From Heyndrickxia shackletonii (GTDB taxonomy: Bacteria > Bacillota > Bacilli > Bacillales > Bacillaceae_C), in assembly GCF_001420715.1 (NCBI RefSeq), contig NZ_LJJC01000004.1, positions 62,149 through 126,148 of the forward strand: 64,000 nt of DNA, read 5' to 3'. Of the stretch, positions 21,118 through 29,629 are shown piece after piece. Below the pieces are notes generated by a model that saw nothing but the letters and a program-made list of their open reading frames with translations, searched no databases and was not told where the DNA came from. Numbering within the stretch: the stretch's first letter is position 1; each line of letters begins with the position of its first letter. Position numbers and translations under genes: made by a program.

Positions 21118-21260
21118 AAAGTGGAAGCGCCTTGCTCATCGGCGTATGAATTTCGTAGTCGCAGGCTCGAGATAAAGGAAACACAGTGAGGTAGTTCACG
21201 AACTGATGTTGACTTATCGTAGGGAGGAGACGGAGAAATTCACTAGCCGATAGGCGCTGG
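21118..21260 (+). repeat. Dispersed ~140 bp repeat, copy C, in the 23S-5S spacer
   Basis: Same start (AAAGTGGAAGCGCCTTGC), middle (GATAAAGGAAACACAG) and end (GCCGATAGGCGCTGG) as copy B. It lies 6 bp after 23S, inside the rRNA transcript, so it must be tolerated by or take part in precursor folding. Confidence 0.85.
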
Positions 21261-21435
21261 AGCTGGATTGAAAAAAGCGAAACTCAGTTTTACTTCTTCT
21301 TCTGCAGTATTTAGTTTTGAGGGAATAAAATGAAGAAATTCTAAAAAAACCCTTGAAATTTAGCTGAAAATCATTATAATTAAGTTTGTCTTAATGAAAT
21401 GAACTGCTTATAAGCAGTGAAGCAAAAGAAACAAT

Positions 21436-21553
<118 letters not shown>

Positions 21554-21562
21554 TTAGATTAT

Positions 21563-21637
21563 TCCGCAGTAGCTCAGTGGTAGAGCTATCGGCTGTTAAC
21601 CGATCGGTCGTAGGTTCGAATCCTACCTGCGGAGCCA
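21563..21637 (+). tRNA. tRNA-Asn (GTT)
   Basis: Cloverleaf with CTGTTAA anticodon loop, TTCGAATC T-loop, encoded CCA. Confidence 0.95.
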
Positions 21638-21639
21638 TT

Positions 21640-21712
21640 GCTTCCATAGCTCAGCAGGTAGAGCACTTCCATGGTAAGGAAGAGGTCACCGGTTCGAGCC
21701 CGGTTGGAAGCT
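21640..21712 (+). tRNA. tRNA-Thr (GGT)
   Basis: Acceptor GCTTCCA/TGGAAGC, anticodon loop ATGGTAA. No encoded CCA (followed by TACC). Only 2 bp after tRNA-Asn. Confidence 0.93.
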
Positions 21713-21733
21713 TACCTAAACAGCATCTAGATT

Positions 21734-21808
21734 GGCCCGTTGGTCAAGCGGTTAAGACACCGCCCTTTCACGGCGGTAACACGGGTTCGAATCCCGTACG
21801 GGTCACCA
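21734..21808 (+). tRNA. tRNA-Glu (TTC)
   Basis: Acceptor GGCCCGT/ACGGGTC, anticodon loop CTTTCAC, encoded CCA. Confidence 0.95.
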
Positions 21809-21822
21809 CTTTAATATATTTC

Positions 21823-21898
21823 GGAGGATTAGCTCAGCTGGGAGAGCACCTGCCTTACAAGCAGGGGGTCGGCGGTTCGATCCCGTCATCCTCCACCA
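21823..21898 (+). tRNA. tRNA-Val (TAC)
   Basis: Acceptor GGAGGAT/ATCCTCC, anticodon loop CTTACAA, encoded CCA. Confidence 0.95.
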
Positions 21899-21913
21899 TA
21901 TTTTAAAAAAAAT

Positions 21914-21939
21914 GCCGGCCTAGCTCAATTGGTAGAGCA
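21914..21939 (+). pseudogene. Truncated tRNA-Thr 5' end
   Basis: 26 nt identical to the first 26 nt of the intact tRNA-Thr at 22063 (acceptor 5' strand and D-arm), then the sequence diverges. It is followed by a 68 nt repeated element and the full tRNA. Confidence 0.85.
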
Positions 21940-21951
21940 CGATCGAATATG

Positions 21952-22019
21952 CTACGAAGCGACGCTTCAGCGTATAGCTCGAGTTGCTACTTGGATAAGC
22001 TTTCTGAGAGCTGGACGAC
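21952..22019 (+). repeat. tRNA-associated 68 nt element, copy 1
   Basis: CTACGAAGCGA...TCAGCGTA.AGCT.GAG.TGCTACTTG...AGCT.GACGAC; by hand alignment 56 of 68 positions match copy 2 at 22459-22526. Contains a GAAGC-GAC-GCTTC hairpin and TACG/CGTA pairing. Not part of any tRNA. Confidence 0.75.
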
Positions 22020-22062
22020 AATTATTTGCGATAATTTATCAGCAGTTAACATCTTTTAATAA

Positions 22063-22138
<76 letters not shown>

Positions 22139-22147
22139 TTCCTTATC

Positions 22148-22231
22148 GGAGGGGTAGCGAAGTGGCTAAACGCGGCGGACTGTAAATCCGCTCCTTCGGG
22201 TTCGGCGGTTCGAATCCGTCCCCCTCCACCA
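22148..22231 (+). tRNA. tRNA-Tyr (GTA)
   Basis: Class II tRNA with long variable arm, anticodon loop CTGTAAA, acceptor GGAGGGG/CCCCTCC, encoded CCA. Confidence 0.95.
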
Positions 22232-22291
22232 TTTTAAAGTTATATTTTTTTAAAACTGTGGACATAATATAAATGTCTTTTTTCTTTTCAA

Positions 22292-22366
22292 TGGGCTATA
22301 GCCAAGCGGTAAGGCAACGGACTTTGACTCCGTCACTCGTTGGTTCGAATCCAGCTAGCCCAGCCA
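22292..22366 (+). tRNA. tRNA-Gln (TTG)
   Basis: Acceptor TGGGCTA/TAGCCCA, anticodon loop TTTGACT, encoded CCA. Confidence 0.95.
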
Positions 22367-22433
22367 TTTTTTTTTGCCCTTTTTTGATTCATATATATTG
22401 AACTTTAGTACATAATAAAGAGGCATAGATATG

Positions 22434-22447
22434 CGAGCCATTAGCTC
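22434..22447 (+). pseudogene. Truncated tRNA-Lys 5' end
   Basis: CGAGCCATTAGCTC, 14 nt, is repeated at the start of the intact tRNA-Lys (22577-22590). It stands in front of copy 2 of the 68 nt element, the same layout as the Thr fragment. Confidence 0.65.
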
Positions 22448-22458
22448 GCACGAGTAAT

Positions 22459-22526
22459 CTACGAAGCGAAACATCAGCGTACAGCTTGAGCTGCTACTTG
22501 AATAGGCATACTGAAAGCTTGACGAC
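22459..22526 (+). repeat. tRNA-associated 68 nt element, copy 2
   Basis: Same element as 21952-22019. Here the ends also pair: ATCTACG at the start with CGTAGAT just past the end. Confidence 0.75.
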
Positions 22527-22577
22527 GTAGATGTTCTTAGGAAAGAAGCATAAAATCTTTTCTACAATCTATATTAC

Positions 22578-22650
22578 GAGCCATTAGCTCAGTCGGTAGA
22601 GCATCTGACTTTTAATCAGAGGGTCGAAGGTTCGAGTCCTTCATGGCTCA
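22578..22650 (+). tRNA. tRNA-Lys (TTT)
   Basis: Acceptor GAGCCAT/ATGGCTC, anticodon loop TTTTAAT. No encoded CCA (TCC instead). Last tRNA of the cluster. Confidence 0.95.
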
Positions 22651-22660
22651 TCCATCCTTT

Positions 22661-22695
22661 AAGGTCTTGATTGAAAAAATCAGGCCTTTTTTTGT
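22661..22695 (+). terminator. Terminator of the rrn-tRNA transcript
   Basis: AAGGTCTTGATT pairs with AATCAGGCCTT across an A-rich loop, then TTTTTTTG. Confidence 0.85.
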
Positions 22696-22719
22696 TTTAA
22701 TAAGCAGTTATATCTCTTA

Positions 22720-22904
22720 AGCGGACACTGAATCCGTTATTCTTATTAAATGCCCATATTTTAAACGTTTAGCGGACATAGATTCCGTTATTTAAGAAAA
22801 ATCACATCGAAATCACTGCTTTTTTGTAAAATAGCGGAACCTATGTCCGCAAACTCAAGGAATTATCGTGTTTTGTCACAGATAAAGGAACTAGTGTCCG
22901 ATAA
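22720..22904. repeat. Four short mirrored repeats of the AGCGGACA..TCCGTTAT type
   Basis: Two direct copies (AGCGGACACTGAATCCGTT at ~22720 and AGCGGACATAGATTCCGTT at 22771) face two inverted ones (ATAGCGGAACCTATGTCCGC at 22831 and AAAGGAACTAGTGTCCG at 22884). The pairs could fold into long hairpins. They occupy most of the 470 bp gene-free stretch between tRNA-Lys and the next gene; the rest shows nothing clear. Confidence 0.7.
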
Positions 22905-23119
22905 ACTTTGTACAAGACGAAAAATATTATAACGATGGAACTTCATATGCTTTTGATTTGCTAGTGTTTGTTTATTTACAATGCTTCTCCACATGCTATT
23001 TTAAAACCTTATTCCAGAAAACCCCTTCCTTCAAATTTCAAAAAATATCCACCATAAAATTACGAAAACAACAAAATCCTAATGTATAATGAAAGAATAA
23101 ATTTCATTGGAGGTCATGG

Positions 23120-24088
23120 ATGACAGAGTTATTTAGGCTTTTAAAAGGCGGTAATAAATCAGCTTTATTAGCCGCTATAGTAAATACAATTATTTCTATA
23201 ATAAAAGGTATTGCCTTTTTTCTCACAGGCAATGTTGCGATGTTTGCGGAGACGATGCATAGTTTAGGGGATGCAGCAAATCAGCTATTTGTATTTATTG
23301 GATCGGCTTTAAGTAAAAAGGCTCCTACTGATCGTTTCCCAAATGGATTTGGAAGACTGGTAAACCTTGTATTACTCGGAGCAGTTTTAATAGTGGGGAT
23401 TATGTCATTCGAAACAATAAAGGAAGGATTTCATCATATCATCCATCCTACCGTTTCACATGGGTTTATTATTAATATCGTTGTGTTAGGTGCAGGTGTA
23501 ATACTAGAATCTTTTGTTCTTTTTAAGGCGATGAAGGAAATCGTACACAGTGTAGGTGTCGAGGCAAAAGGATTCGGAATTGTTATACAAAGTATGAGAG
23601 GTTTTTCGAAAGCAAAACCTGCGACGAAATTAGTGTTTTTGGAAGATACGGTTGCTACAGGCGGAGGCTTGCTTGCCATTATAGCCGTGGTTATTTCTCA
23701 TTTTACTTCTTTTCATCAGGCAGAAGGAATAGCGTCTATCTTAATTGGTGTGATGATGTTTATTGTCGTTGGTAAAGTTTTTCTAGATAATGCTGCTGGA
23801 GCATTAGGTGAAGCAGATGAAGAAATGGAAGATAGAATCGGCAAGATTGTTATGAATGATCCTTCTGTAAAAGATATTCAGGATGTTACCGTAATCAAAG
23901 AAGGTGAGGATCTCCATGTAGAACTTGAAATTGAGGTAGATCCAACTTTAACCGTGGCAGAGGCAGATGACATAAAAGATCGATTGGAACAAAGAATTAT
24001 GGAGGAAAACGGAGTAGTAGATGTTTTAATTGAGTTTGATGAAGATGATGGGGTAACTAATTGGAAAGAAGATAAGGAAAAAGAGTGA
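23120..24088 (+). CDS. Cation diffusion facilitator family transporter
   Basis: 322 aa. CDF-type membrane region with five to six helices; metal-site stretch AETMHSLGDAANQL (about 43-56). The C-terminal cytoplasmic domain (~235-310) has the ferredoxin-like CDF fold pattern (VKDIQDVTVIKEGEDLHVELEIEVD). Probably exports a divalent metal in exchange for protons; metal unknown. RBS TTGGAGGTC precedes the ATG; terminator follows at 24102-24128. Confidence 0.88.
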   Translation: MTELFRLLKGGNKSALLAAIVNTIISIIKGIAFFLTGNVAMFAETMHSLGDAANQLFVFIGSALSKKAPTDRFPNGFGRLVNLVLLGAVLIVGIMSFETIKEGFHHIIHPTVSHGFIINIVVLGAGVILESFVLFKAMKEIVHSVGVEAKGFGIVIQSMRGFSKAKPATKLVFLEDTVATGGGLLAIIAVVISHFTSFHQAEGIASILIGVMMFIVVGKVFLDNAAGALGEADEEMEDRIGKIVMNDPSVKDIQDVTVIKEGEDLHVELEIEVDPTLTVAEADDIKDRLEQRIMEENGVVDVLIEFDEDDGVTNWKEDKEKE

Positions 24089-24101
24089 ACAATACTGACT
24101 G

Positions 24102-24128
24102 GCTGTGAGAAATTTTCACAGCTTTTTT
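24102..24128 (+). terminator. Terminator after the CDF gene
   Basis: GCTGTGA/TCACAGC stem followed by TTTTTT. Confidence 0.88.
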
Positions 24129-24216
24129 AATTGAATATATATACAGAAAGTTGTCGAGTTGAGTCATTTCTTTTTCCTGTATACAATAAGCGTATAAGGG
24201 AAAAGGAGGGTTTTAT

Positions 24217-25116
24217 ATGAAAAAGAATATTTCGATTCTTGGTGTCCCGATGGATTTAGGACAGACTCGCAGAGGGGTTAATATGGGACCGAGTGCGATT
24301 CGGTATGCGGATGTTGTAGAGCGTATTGAAAAGCTTGGATACGAAGTTCATGATATGGATGATATAGAAATTGGCAAAGCAGAAAGATTGCATGATGCAG
24401 AATTAAATTTAAGGAATTTGAAAGCGGTTGCAGATGCGAGTGAAATATTAGCTTCTAAAGTTAATGAGATTGTTGAAAAAGGTGATTTTCCTCTAATTTT
24501 AGGAGGAGATCATAGTATTGCTATTGGTACTTTAGCAGGAGTATCTAAACATTATAAAAACCTAGGTGTAATTTGGTATGATGCTCATGGAGATTTAAAT
24601 ATTCCAGAAACCTCTCCTTCAGGCAATATTCACGGAATGCCGCTTGCTGCAAGTTTAGGGCTTGGGAATGAAACATTAACGAATATTGGCGGTTATTGCC
24701 CGAAAGTAAAATATGAAAATATCGTTCTGATCGGAGCTAGAGATCTAGATGAAGGAGAAAGAGAGTTAATTAAGGAAAAGGGCATTAAAGTGTATACCAT
24801 GCATGAAATTGATCGTATGGGTATGACAAGAGTAATAGAGGAAACGATTGAATACTTAAAGGATCGTACGGATGGTGTTCACCTATCATTAGATTTAGAC
24901 GGATTAGATCCAAACGACTGTCCAGGTGTGGGAACCCCTGTAATGGGAGGAATAAGCTACCGCGAAAGTCATTTAGCAATGGAGATGCTTGCTGAATCGG
25001 GTATCATCACATCAGCAGAATTTGTTGAAGTCAATCCAATTCTCGATGACAAGAATAAAACAGCAGATGTTGCTGTAGGTTTAATGTGTTCATTATTTGG
25101 GGAAAAGCTATTATAA
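24217..25116 (+). CDS. rocF: Arginase
   Basis: 299 aa ureohydrolase: L-arginine to ornithine and urea. Metal-binding motifs GGDHSIAIG, WYDAHGDLN (DAHxD) and SLDLDGLDP (DxD) are all present, as are the substrate-site SGNIHGMPLA and EFVEVNPILD. Length and sequence match Bacillus RocF. Own RBS AAAAGGAGGG. The IS1182-type element inserted 9 bp after its stop probably replaced or displaced its terminator. Confidence 0.95.
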   Translation: MKKNISILGVPMDLGQTRRGVNMGPSAIRYADVVERIEKLGYEVHDMDDIEIGKAERLHDAELNLRNLKAVADASEILASKVNEIVEKGDFPLILGGDHSIAIGTLAGVSKHYKNLGVIWYDAHGDLNIPETSPSGNIHGMPLAASLGLGNETLTNIGGYCPKVKYENIVLIGARDLDEGERELIKEKGIKVYTMHEIDRMGMTRVIEETIEYLKDRTDGVHLSLDLDGLDPNDCPGVGTPVMGGISYRESHLAMEMLAESGIITSAEFVEVNPILDDKNKTADVAVGLMCSLFGEKLL

Positions 25117-25156
25117 TCATAATCTAGAGGCTGGGACATAACTAGCTTCAAATAGT

Positions 25157-25202
25157 GAGAAAGGTGAATTTGAGGGAACTCAAATTCACCTTTCTCTATT
25201 TT
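25157..25202. terminator. Terminator hairpin inside the IS end (transposase 3' side)
   Basis: 18-bp perfect stem (25157-25174 with 25179-25196) closed by a GGAA tetraloop, followed by TATTTTT. Reads as a terminator for rocF on the plus strand and can end the transposase transcript on the other. Confidence 0.85.
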
Positions 25203-25219
25203 TGCGTTTAAATTTTCTA

Positions 25220-26794
25220 TTACCTTAGTTGTTTGGCAGTGAATTTTCTTAAATTCACTGCCATTAACGCAAGGCCCATTTCGTTTTCTACCTTCGATTT
25301 TCCTCGTACAGAAAATCGAGCGAAACGCAAATTAGCCTTCAAGAATCCAAAAACTGGTTCCACATCGATTTTGCGTTTTCGATAGATGGCACTCGTTTTC
25401 TCTTCTGAAAGCTTCGCTCTTACATATTCTTTTTGCTGTTCCCATTTTTCATTCACCATTAGTTTTCGATTGTTGCCTTCTTTTGCTTTTGTACAGGATG
25501 AACGGAATGGGCATCCCGAACAGTCTTCGCACTCGTAGATTTTGAACTTCCGTTGGAAGCCTGTACGGTCATTTCGGACTGAATGATATTGATATTCAAG
25601 ACGTTTCTGATTAGGGCATGTATAGGTATCTGTTTCTTTATCATACTTCCAGTTGTCGGGATTAAAAGTGTTTTGTTTGTACTTTTTCTTTTGTTCCTTC
25701 AAATACATATTATATGTAATAAGTGCTTCTCGTTTTCTTTTCAAAAGGATATCATTAAAGTTTTGTTCACTACCATAACCTGCATCTGCGGCAATGTGTT
25801 TCGGTAACTCGAAATAATGCTGCTCGATCTCATCTAAAAATGGAATTAACGTACGCGTATCTGTTGGGTTTGAAAATAAACTATAGGCAAGCGCGTATTG
25901 GCCCTCCGTTGCGATTTGTACATTGTAACCAGCTTTCAATTGTCCGTTTTGCATATAATCATCTTTCATTCGCATAAATGTCGCATCTGGATCTGTTTTA
26001 GAATAGCTATTACGCGTGCCAAAGATTTCAATGTCTTGTTGGTATTTCTGTTTTCGCAGGACAAAATCAATCAACTGTTTTCGCACTTGTTTTGGGTATT
26101 TCCGTTCATTTCTTAAAGCTTTTCGTTCTGGAACGTCTGATGATGCTTCTATTTGTTTATCATACTCGGTTACGACATCGTCCACTTTTTGAACCAATTG
26201 AGCGAGTTCTTCCAATGATAACTGTTCATCGCTTTCACGTTCCATTTCAGGTATAATTTCATTTTCAAGCAGTTCATTGTATAGCTGGTTTGACTTTTCA
26301 ATTAAACTTTGATGATATTTCTCAATCGATTTCTTCCAGACAAACGTAAATTTATTCGCATTCGCTTCAATCTTTGTACCATCGATAAAAACCGCTTCTT
26401 GATCGATAAGTTTTTCTTCGATCAATTGGCAACGAAATTGGACGAAACATTGGCGAATTAAATCTTTCACTTCTGATTGAACACGGAATCGGTTGATGGT
26501 GCGGTAGCTTGGTTGATAACCTTGAGCTAACCACATCATACGGATACTGTCTTTTAATAGGGCTTCCATTTTGCGTCCTGAAAAGATAGATTGCGTGTAA
26601 GCACATAAGATAATTTTAAGCATCATGCGTGGATGGTAGGCAGGGCAGCCATTATTTCGCAGAAATGGTTCGAACGCTTCAAGAGGGATGCTTTCAACTA
26701 AATGATGGACATGGAAGGCAATATCATTTTTTTGTAATTTTACTTCTAAATCTAAAGGCAAAACTAATTGATTCATGGTATAATTTTTAAACAT
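25220..26794 (-). CDS. IS1182 family transposase
   Basis: 524 aa DDE transposase. N-terminal domain (FVHHLVESIPLEAFEP-like region to ~110), catalytic blocks VFIDGTKIEANANKF (first Asp), AADAGYGSEQN (second Asp) and DVEPVFGFLKANLRF (Glu). A Cys-rich insertion (CPNQ...CEDCSGCPFRSSC) is typical of this family. Full length with no frameshift, so it may be active. Start ATG with AAGGATCC upstream. Confidence 0.92.
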   Translation of the reverse strand: MFKNYTMNQLVLPLDLEVKLQKNDIAFHVHHLVESIPLEAFEPFLRNNGCPAYHPRMMLKIILCAYTQSIFSGRKMEALLKDSIRMMWLAQGYQPSYRTINRFRVQSEVKDLIRQCFVQFRCQLIEEKLIDQEAVFIDGTKIEANANKFTFVWKKSIEKYHQSLIEKSNQLYNELLENEIIPEMERESDEQLSLEELAQLVQKVDDVVTEYDKQIEASSDVPERKALRNERKYPKQVRKQLIDFVLRKQKYQQDIEIFGTRNSYSKTDPDATFMRMKDDYMQNGQLKAGYNVQIATEGQYALAYSLFSNPTDTRTLIPFLDEIEQHYFELPKHIAADAGYGSEQNFNDILLKRKREALITYNMYLKEQKKKYKQNTFNPDNWKYDKETDTYTCPNQKRLEYQYHSVRNDRTGFQRKFKIYECEDCSGCPFRSSCTKAKEGNNRKLMVNEKWEQQKEYVRAKLSEEKTSAIYRKRKIDVEPVFGFLKANLRFARFSVRGKSKVENEMGLALMAVNLRKFTAKQLR

Positions 26795-26876
26795 AAGGAT
26801 CCTTCTTTCTGTATAATTTTGTTGTGGTGACTTAATTTTATCAGAAGCGGTCCTTATTTTTATTCAAAAAATAATC

Positions 26877-26921
26877 AAAGCCGGTGAAATTTTACTTGTC
26901 GTAAAATTTCACCGGCTTTTT
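26877..26921. terminator. Terminator hairpin inside the IS end (transposase 5' side)
   Basis: 19-bp stem 26877-26895 with 26901-26919, 5-nt loop, T-run. It would block read-through into the transposase from the neighbouring genes. Confidence 0.85.
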
Positions 26922-26955
26922 CATCTCAGAGGCGGGTTTTGTCCCAGCCTCTTTT

Positions 26956-27120
26956 TTATTCTTTCATACTTCTTTTTAACACTTCATATTGATTAAGTAG
27001 CTGATCTAATTTGTCACTCGCTTCAATAACTTTTTCATTGTTAAAAGAGGATTTTAATGCAAGTTCAATCATTTCTTTTCGTTTTTCTTCAATATTAGAT
27101 ATTATCTTTTGCATCTTCAT
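26956..27120 (-). CDS. Spo0E-like aspartyl-phosphate phosphatase
   Basis: 54-aa helical hairpin protein MKMQKIISNIEEKRKEM..., with the family signature ASDKLDQLLNQYE (SxxLDxLL-type; Asp acts on Spo0A~P). RBS GAGGAGG 8 nt before the ATG. Proteins of this family dephosphorylate Spo0A~P and delay sporulation. The IS1182 element ends 3 bp beyond its stop codon, so the gene is intact but its natural 3' end has been replaced. Confidence 0.8.
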   Translation of the reverse strand: MKMQKIISNIEEKRKEMIELALKSSFNNEKVIEASDKLDQLLNQYEVLKRSMKE

Positions 27121-27283
27121 ATAAAAACCTCCTCTTTTCTAATGAAGACTATCCTTACAGCATGGTCTTCCGAAAAATTTCCTAATGCTTGTATTTGCGT
27201 TTATTATTTACTGTTTATCCATTTTTGTAAAAAATAAAACATTCATTGGTAAATATTTGATAATATAGAAGTATAGATTTTTT

Positions 27284-27309
27284 TGAAACCTTTTTGCTAT
27301 TCATTCGTA
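27284..27309 (+). promoter_or_regulatory. Sigma-W autoregulatory promoter
   Basis: TGAAAC (27284-27289), 16 bp, CGTA (27306-27309): the exact ECF sigma-W consensus, in front of sigW itself. Confidence 0.9.
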
Positions 27310-27343
27310 ACAATGTATAGCCGCTAGGGCGGAGGGAAACTAG

Positions 27344-27907
27344 ATGGAAATGCTTGTAAAAAAGAGAATTAAGCAAGTTATAAAAGGTGATCGTAATGCT
27401 TATGAAGACATAGTAGAGCTATTTAAAGACAAGGTTTTTCAAATATGTTATCGTATGTTGGGGAATCGTCATGATGCGGAGGAAGTGGCACAGGAAGCTT
27501 TTATTCGTGCGTATTTAAATATTGAAAGCTTTAAGCAGGAACGAAAATTTTCTACTTGGCTTTATCGCATAGCAACAAATTTATGTATCGACCGATTACG
27601 CAGGAAGAAGCCTGATTATTATTTAGATGCTGAAGTGTCAGGAACTGACGGGCTTACTTTATATTCACAAATTCCTTCCAATGACCGATTACCTGATGTG
27701 GAAGTTGAAAATATAGAGCTGCAAGAAAATATTCAGCAGGCCATTTACCATTTACCCGAAAAATATCGTTCGGTCATTGTATTGAAATATGTAGAAGACT
27801 TATCGTTAAATGAGATAAGTGAAATAATGAATTTACCCCTTGGAACGGTAAAGACAAGGATACATCGAGGACGAGAAGCACTTCGAAAGCAACTTCGAAA
27901 TTTATAG
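27344..27907 (+). CDS. sigW: RNA polymerase ECF sigma factor SigW
   Basis: 187 aa. Region 2 (about 20-90; AEEVAQEAFIRAYLNIESF, STWLYRIATNLCIDRLRR) and region 4 (130-187; LPEKYRSVIVLKYVEDLSLNEISEIMNLPLGTVKTRIHRGREAL). Controls the envelope-stress/antibiotic regulon. Followed 5 bp later by its anti-sigma factor; transcribed from its own sigma-W promoter. Confidence 0.95.
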   Translation: MEMLVKKRIKQVIKGDRNAYEDIVELFKDKVFQICYRMLGNRHDAEEVAQEAFIRAYLNIESFKQERKFSTWLYRIATNLCIDRLRRKKPDYYLDAEVSGTDGLTLYSQIPSNDRLPDVEVENIELQENIQQAIYHLPEKYRSVIVLKYVEDLSLNEISEIMNLPLGTVKTRIHRGREALRKQLRNL

Positions 27908-27912
27908 AGAGG

Positions 27913-28539
27913 ATGAGAACGAAATTGAATACTTGTTCTGAAGAAATTATTCTCTATATGCACAAATATCTAGATGGTGAACTAACAGCGAATGAGGAAC
28001 AAGTGCTTAAAGAACATATACAACATTGTCCTGATTGTGGAAAGCATTTTCAAGAGCTCAAGAAAACTGTTGCCTATGTTAAAAGTGGTTCACATATATT
28101 TGCTCCGCATGATTTTACAAAAAAAGTAATGGCACAATTGCCTAAGGAGCAGCTTCAAGCAGGAATAAAACGCTGGATCAGAGTCCATCCACTATTAGTT
28201 GCAGTTTCTGTATTTATTATTTTGATGGGAGGCACTGTCTTCTCAGTGTGGAATGATGATCATGAGTTTTCCTTTACGAAAAACCCGCACTTAATAGTAA
28301 AGGACCACACAGTGATAGTACCAAAGGGAGAGGTAATTAAAGGTGATCTCGTGGTGAAGAATGGCGACCTGCGAGTAGATGGCAAAGTAGAAGGGGATGT
28401 CACCGTAATTAACGGAAAGAAATACATGGCATCAGCAGGAAATGTCACCGGAAATGTAAAGGAAATTAATGAAATATACGATTGGCTATGGTTCGAAATG
28501 AAGGATACGGGAAAGAAGATAGTAAATTATTTTAAATAA
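27913..28539 (+). CDS. rsiW: Anti-sigma-W factor RsiW
   Basis: 208 aa. N-terminal zinc-binding anti-sigma domain (MHKYLDGELTANEEQVLKEH, HCPDCGKHF: HxxxCxxC), one membrane helix at about 95-115 (LLVAVSVFIILMGGTVF), then an extracytoplasmic part with bactofilin-like short repeats (VIKGDLVVKNGDLRVDGKVEGDV). Sequesters SigW until cut by site-1/site-2 proteases. The C-terminal beta-repeat looks more developed than in B. subtilis RsiW. Confidence 0.9.
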   Translation: MRTKLNTCSEEIILYMHKYLDGELTANEEQVLKEHIQHCPDCGKHFQELKKTVAYVKSGSHIFAPHDFTKKVMAQLPKEQLQAGIKRWIRVHPLLVAVSVFIILMGGTVFSVWNDDHEFSFTKNPHLIVKDHTVIVPKGEVIKGDLVVKNGDLRVDGKVEGDVTVINGKKYMASAGNVTGNVKEINEIYDWLWFEMKDTGKKIVNYFK

Positions 28540-28548
28540 ATGTTACTA

Positions 28549-28582
28549 AGGAAGCAATTTATGCAGGATTGTTTCCTTTTAT
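28549..28582 (+). terminator. Terminator after rsiW
   Basis: AAGGAAGCAAT/ATTGTTTCCTT imperfect stem followed by TTATTTTG. Confidence 0.65.
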
Positions 28583-28801
28583 TTTGTTTTCTTATAATAT
28601 GGTATAATAATAACTAAGCAATTTTTTAATTAAGCTGTTTTCGTAAAATATTGCTATTCGCATTATGTGTAAAATAATAATAAAACAAGTATTGTTTAGG
28701 GGCATCTTATCTTAAAAATTGCATCATTTAAATTGATCTGGTTTTTGAATGAATAAAGTTAAGAAAAGAGTCTCTGATTAAAAACTAATGGAGGACAAAA
28801 G

Positions 28802-29629
28802 ATGTCGTTTGCTAATTTCACTGTCTTAGATTATCTATCCAGTATAGTAGACATACTCCTCGTTTGGTACGTGATATATAAGCTATTAATGGTGATTCGC
28901 GGTACAAAAGCGGTTCAGCTGTTAAAGGGAATCATCGTCATTGTTCTTGCCAGAGCACTAAGTGGCGTTCTAGGATTTAATACGTTAGGTTGGATGATTG
29001 ACAAAGTAATTACATGGGGATTTTTAGGAGTTATCATCATCTTCCAGCCGGAATTGAGAAGGGCGCTCGAACAATTAGGGCGAGGGAAACTCTTCTCACG
29101 CGGAAATGTCCATGAGGATGAGGAACGCAACCGGATTATTGAATCTCTGGTTAAAGCGACCAGCTATATGGCAAAACGGAGAATTGGTGCATTAATCTCA
29201 TTTGAAAGGGAAACCGGATTGAGTGATTACATAGAAACGGGTATACCGCTAAATTCGGCGATATCCTCGGAACTTTTGATCAACATTTTCATTCCAAACA
29301 CTCCTTTGCATGATGGTGCTGTTATTCTTCAAAAAAACCAAATTGCCGCGGCAGCATGCTATTTGCCATTATCTGAAAGTCCTTTTATTTCAAAAGAACT
29401 TGGTACAAGGCATCGGGCAGCAATCGGAATCAGTGAGGTAACAGATAGTGTGACGATTGTTGTTTCCGAGGAAACAGGTGGTATTTCCTTAACGAAAAAT
29501 GGTGAATTACATCGTGACCTTACGATAGAGCAATTTAAACACTTATTGGAAAAAGAACTTTTTGACGTAGATCATGATAAACAGGCTTCCTCATCAAAGT
29601 GGAATTGGAGGGTGAAGAAGCATGGATAA
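28802..29629 (+). CDS. cdaA: Diadenylate cyclase CdaA
   Basis: 275 aa. Three N-terminal membrane helices (to ~85), then the DAC domain with DGA (NTPLHDGAVILQ) and RHR (LGTRHRAAIG) motifs. Makes the essential second messenger c-di-AMP. Overlaps cdaR by 8 nt; part of cdaA-cdaR-glmM. Confidence 0.95.
   Translation: MSFANFTVLDYLSSIVDILLVWYVIYKLLMVIRGTKAVQLLKGIIVIVLARALSGVLGFNTLGWMIDKVITWGFLGVIIIFQPELRRALEQLGRGKLFSRGNVHEDEERNRIIESLVKATSYMAKRRIGALISFERETGLSDYIETGIPLNSAISSELLINIFIPNTPLHDGAVILQKNQIAAAACYLPLSESPFISKELGTRHRAAIGISEVTDSVTIVVSEETGGISLTKNGELHRDLTIEQFKHLLEKELFDVDHDKQASSSKWNWRVKKHG

Larger units (their letters stand above)
25126..26952 (-). mobile_element. IS1182-family insertion sequence
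   Basis: Terminal inverted repeats of 17 bp with one mismatch: AGAGGCTGGGACATAAC (25126-25142) and, inverted, AGAGGCTGGGACAAAAC (26936-26952). Total 1827 bp, one intact transposase gene on the minus strand. Inside each end there is a long perfect hairpin (25157-25196 and 26877-26919). No clear target duplication is visible. Confidence 0.88.

Noticed and set aside
21577-21906. 109-codon open frame across tRNA-Asn, Thr, Glu and Val
   Set aside because: Runs through four tRNA genes; it is chance coding in structured RNA.
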